This document shows, in pieces, positions 62,343 to 64,000 of a stretch of DNA of 64,000 bases. The translations under genes and the position numbers were made by a program. Under the pieces are notes generated by a model. It made no database searches. It saw only the letters and a program-made list of their open reading frames with translations, and was not told where the DNA came from. The DNA comes from Mucilaginibacter sp. (GTDB lineage Bacteria; Bacteroidota; Bacteroidia; Sphingobacteriales; Sphingobacteriaceae), in contig NZ_JAQBOW010000108.1 of NCBI RefSeq assembly GCF_028287845.1, positions 1 through 64,000 of the forward strand. Reading direction: 5' to 3'. How positions within the stretch are numbered: the stretch's first letter is position 1; each line of letters starts with the position of its first letter.

Positions 62343-63521
62343 TTAATGGTACAATAAATATTTTCTGCGCATCACCTTGTATTTGGTCAGTGCCGGTTCC
62401 CAGCTTTCCCTGATGTCTTGTTCGCTTTTTCCTGCTTCAATTTGTTTTCTAAGCTGGTCAGTACCTGCGAGCTTGGTAAAATAAGCATTAAAAAAATGTG
62501 CCTTGTCCGGGAATGCTTGGTATAATTTTATCAGCCACAATATATCGATTTTCTTGCTATTTCTGAACTGCTTAACATCGTAACTTCTCAGGTCTATACC
62601 GTAACAGGTTTTGTTTTTTTGCGGTGGATCTTCACTCATTCCGGGTATGCTTAGCGGTGTAAATGCGAAACTGAATTGACCTTTTAACAGCGGGTGCCCC
62701 AACGCCAGGAAAGGAAACAAAGTCCCTCGGCCCAAACTAAGGGTAGTGCCTTCAAATAAACATACGCTGGGATAAAGCAATATAGATTTGGCCGTATTCA
62801 GGTTAGGTGAGGGGTTAATAGGCAATGTATAGGGTAAAGCATGATCATATCCGGCCATTTTTACGATTTTCAGTTTACATTTTATGTGGTCTTTGAGCCA
62901 GCCTTCGCCGTTTATCATTTGTGCATATTCGCCAAGGGTTAAACCATGAACAACGGGTAAGGGGTCAAGGCCTACAAACGAACGATAGGCGGTATCGAGC
63001 ATCGGTCCGTCAACATAAAAACCATTCGGATTTGGCCGGTCTAATATCATTAACTCCACGTGGTTCTCAGCACAGGCCTCCATTACATAGTGCAGGGTGG
63101 ATAAATAAGTATAAAAACGCGCCCCCACGTCCTGTATATCGAATATCATCAAATCTATGCCCTGCAGATCGGCCGGCGTGGGTTTATAATGCTTTCCATA
63201 TAATGAAATGGCCGGTACGCCTGTTTTGGGATCGACACTATCATTTACAGCAGCGCCGTTGCTGGCATTGCCTCTGAAACCATGCTCCGGGCCAAATATT
63301 TTTGTTATGCGGATGCCTGCCTTTAGCAGGCTGTCGACACTGGATACCTGGTTTTTTCCGATTACCGATGTTTGGTTGATCACCATTCCGATATTTTTGT
63401 TTTTAAGGTAGTCTACATATAATTCAGTCCTGTCGGCGCCGGTAAGCAAAGGACCCTGTGCGTAGGCAATTGTTGGCAGGCTGAGCTTCAGCAACAAAAT
63501 AATCAGGCATAATTTTTTCAT
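62343..63521 (-). CDS. namZ: Exo-beta-N-acetylmuramidase NamZ (DUF1343)
   Basis: 392 aa from ATG 63521, the first codon of the signal peptide (MKKLCLIILLLKLSLPTIAYAQ). The longer frame to 63575 would only add residues before it. The DUF1343 domain is recognisable from VINQTSVIGK, FGPEHGFRGNA, DLMIFDIQDVGARFYTYLSTL, LDRPNPNGFYVDGP and SLGRGTLFPF. NamZ releases MurNAc from peptidoglycan fragments, a recycling step in Bacteroidota. Divergent from the permease gene. Confidence 0.88.
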   Translation of the reverse strand: MKKLCLIILLLKLSLPTIAYAQGPLLTGADRTELYVDYLKNKNIGMVINQTSVIGKNQVSSVDSLLKAGIRITKIFGPEHGFRGNASNGAAVNDSVDPKTGVPAISLYGKHYKPTPADLQGIDLMIFDIQDVGARFYTYLSTLHYVMEACAENHVELMILDRPNPNGFYVDGPMLDTAYRSFVGLDPLPVVHGLTLGEYAQMINGEGWLKDHIKCKLKIVKMAGYDHALPYTLPINPSPNLNTAKSILLYPSVCLFEGTTLSLGRGTLFPFLALGHPLLKGQFSFAFTPLSIPGMSEDPPQKNKTCYGIDLRSYDVKQFRNSKKIDILWLIKLYQAFPDKAHFFNAYFTKLAGTDQLRKQIEAGKSEQDIRESWEPALTKYKVMRRKYLLYH

Positions 63522-63644
63522 TGGAGATTTTGTTTTTACAGGTAATATGTCTTGATGCAAAATATAAACACACAAACACGGATAATGTCAGATCAATTCA
63601 CCCGAAATCTGCATATTTGCGAAAGTACAAAAAATCAACCTGCA

Positions 63645-64000
63645 TTGAGTTTCGCCTCGTTTATATCCGCTAGAATATCGTTTCAGTCGAACCGCACTTT
63701 TTCAAAGCTGATTGTGCGCATAGCTGTTGTCGGTATTATGCTGGGCCTGGGCGTGATGATCTTATCGGTGGCCGTTATTAGGGGTTTTAAACAGGAGATC
63801 AGGGAAAAACTACGCGGTTTTGCCGGGGATATCCTGGTGCAAAAGTTTGACAATAATTATTCTGATCAAAATTCGCCTTTCAACACAGACAACTCCTTTG
63901 TAAAAAAAGTCCAGTCCAATCCATTGTTTACCCGCATTATGCCGATAGCTACCAAACCCGGCATTATCAAAACCCGCACGGAGATTGAAGGTGTGGTGAT
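63645..64000 (+). CDS. LolC/LolE or FtsX-like permease, 3' end outside the window
   Basis: N-terminal 118 codons of an ABC transporter permease (MacB/LolC/E superfamily). A first membrane segment VRIAVVGIMLGLGVMILSVAVIRG is followed by the cytosolic/periplasmic start FKQEIREKLRGFAGDILV. This family opening is typical of lipoprotein-release permeases. Start: ATG 63585 is possible, but TTG 63645 gives the family-like beginning (LSFASFISARISF), and CATATTTG at about 63612, one base off the -7 box, lies between the two. Confidence 0.78.
   Translation, partial: MSFASFISARISFQSNRTFSKLIVRIAVVGIMLGLGVMILSVAVIRGFKQEIREKLRGFAGDILVQKFDNNYSDQNSPFNTDNSFVKKVQSNPLFTRIMPIATKPGIIKTRTEIEGVV

Noticed and set aside
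50164-64000. Apparent change in codon style (more CTG/ATC codons) after about 50 kb
   Set aside because: Only an impression; not counted. Core genes on both sides read as the same lineage, so no transfer is claimed.

Overview
The window is chromosomal DNA of a Bacteroidota bacterium, most likely a Sphingobacteriaceae close to Mucilaginibacter or Pedobacter. The signs are type IX secretion genes (porT, a DUF6089/PorG-like gene), menaquinone synthesis, a bacillithiol deacetylase, lineage families (DUF4294, DUF1343/NamZ, a long PurF paralogue) and promoter boxes of the Bacteroidota form TAnnTTTG. Nearly everything is core metabolism and envelope biogenesis. There is no rRNA, recognisable tRNA, CRISPR array, phage or transposase gene.

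Layout. 1-7 kb: CCA-adding enzyme (cut by the left edge), tsaC-type enzyme, a GT9 glycosyltransferase, dapD, a small S4 protein, engB, a VOC protein, a GNAT protein and menG. 7-13.5 kb: porT, a PIN-domain toxin-antitoxin pair, a dehydrogenase, a YqeY-like protein, an alpha/beta hydrolase, a CBS protein, nadK and a PorG-like gene. 13.7-19.2 kb: outer-membrane assembly block uppS-bamA-skp-skp, then murI. 19.3-27.3 kb: nuoHIJKLMN, the membrane arm of complex I, without nuoA-G. 27.4-36.3 kb: amtB, the long purF paralogue, lysE, an MFS sugar transporter, dCMP deaminase, cmk, arfB and an LpxR-like gene. 36.4-46.3 kb: lon, a TPR protein, a lipoprotein gene whose 5' end is made of a repeat element, gpmI, a secreted MetX-like hydrolase, an SGNH lipoprotein, nadC and plsY. 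46.6-54.8 kb: pabB, purA, a short ORF, fur, relA/spoT, then a DUF4294-glutathione peroxidase-bshB1 operon and a winged-helix-like protein. 55-64 kb: lysine 6-aminotransferase, a D-cysteine desulfhydrase/ACC deaminase homologue, a DUF6588-like protein, rluD, a class IV aminotransferase, DUF3050, fmt, namZ and the start of a LolC/E-type permease.

The most unusual content is between the genes. (a) Two homologous ~208-bp noncoding elements, inverted and 45 kb apart (1159-1366 and 46442-46650), carry spaced copies of an AACAAAATGWAACAA-type motif and a terminal hairpin whose arms differ by compensating changes; the hairpin arms equal parS half-sites held 6 nt apart. (b) A MITE-like family (6232-6358, 40383-40544), one copy of which appears to supply the start codon and signal-peptide n-region of a lipoprotein gene. 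(c) About ten intergenic gaps are built from a short 'word' repeated on one side and its reverse complement on the other, a different word in most gaps; two of these form an exact 36-bp inverted repeat around murI-nuoH. (d) A REP-like cluster and 44-bp direct repeats surround the SGNH lipoprotein gene. (e) A 27-bp tandem duplication has split what looks like an ancestral ATGA overlap between menG and porT.

Functions were assigned by reading motifs and by family knowledge; no database search was run.
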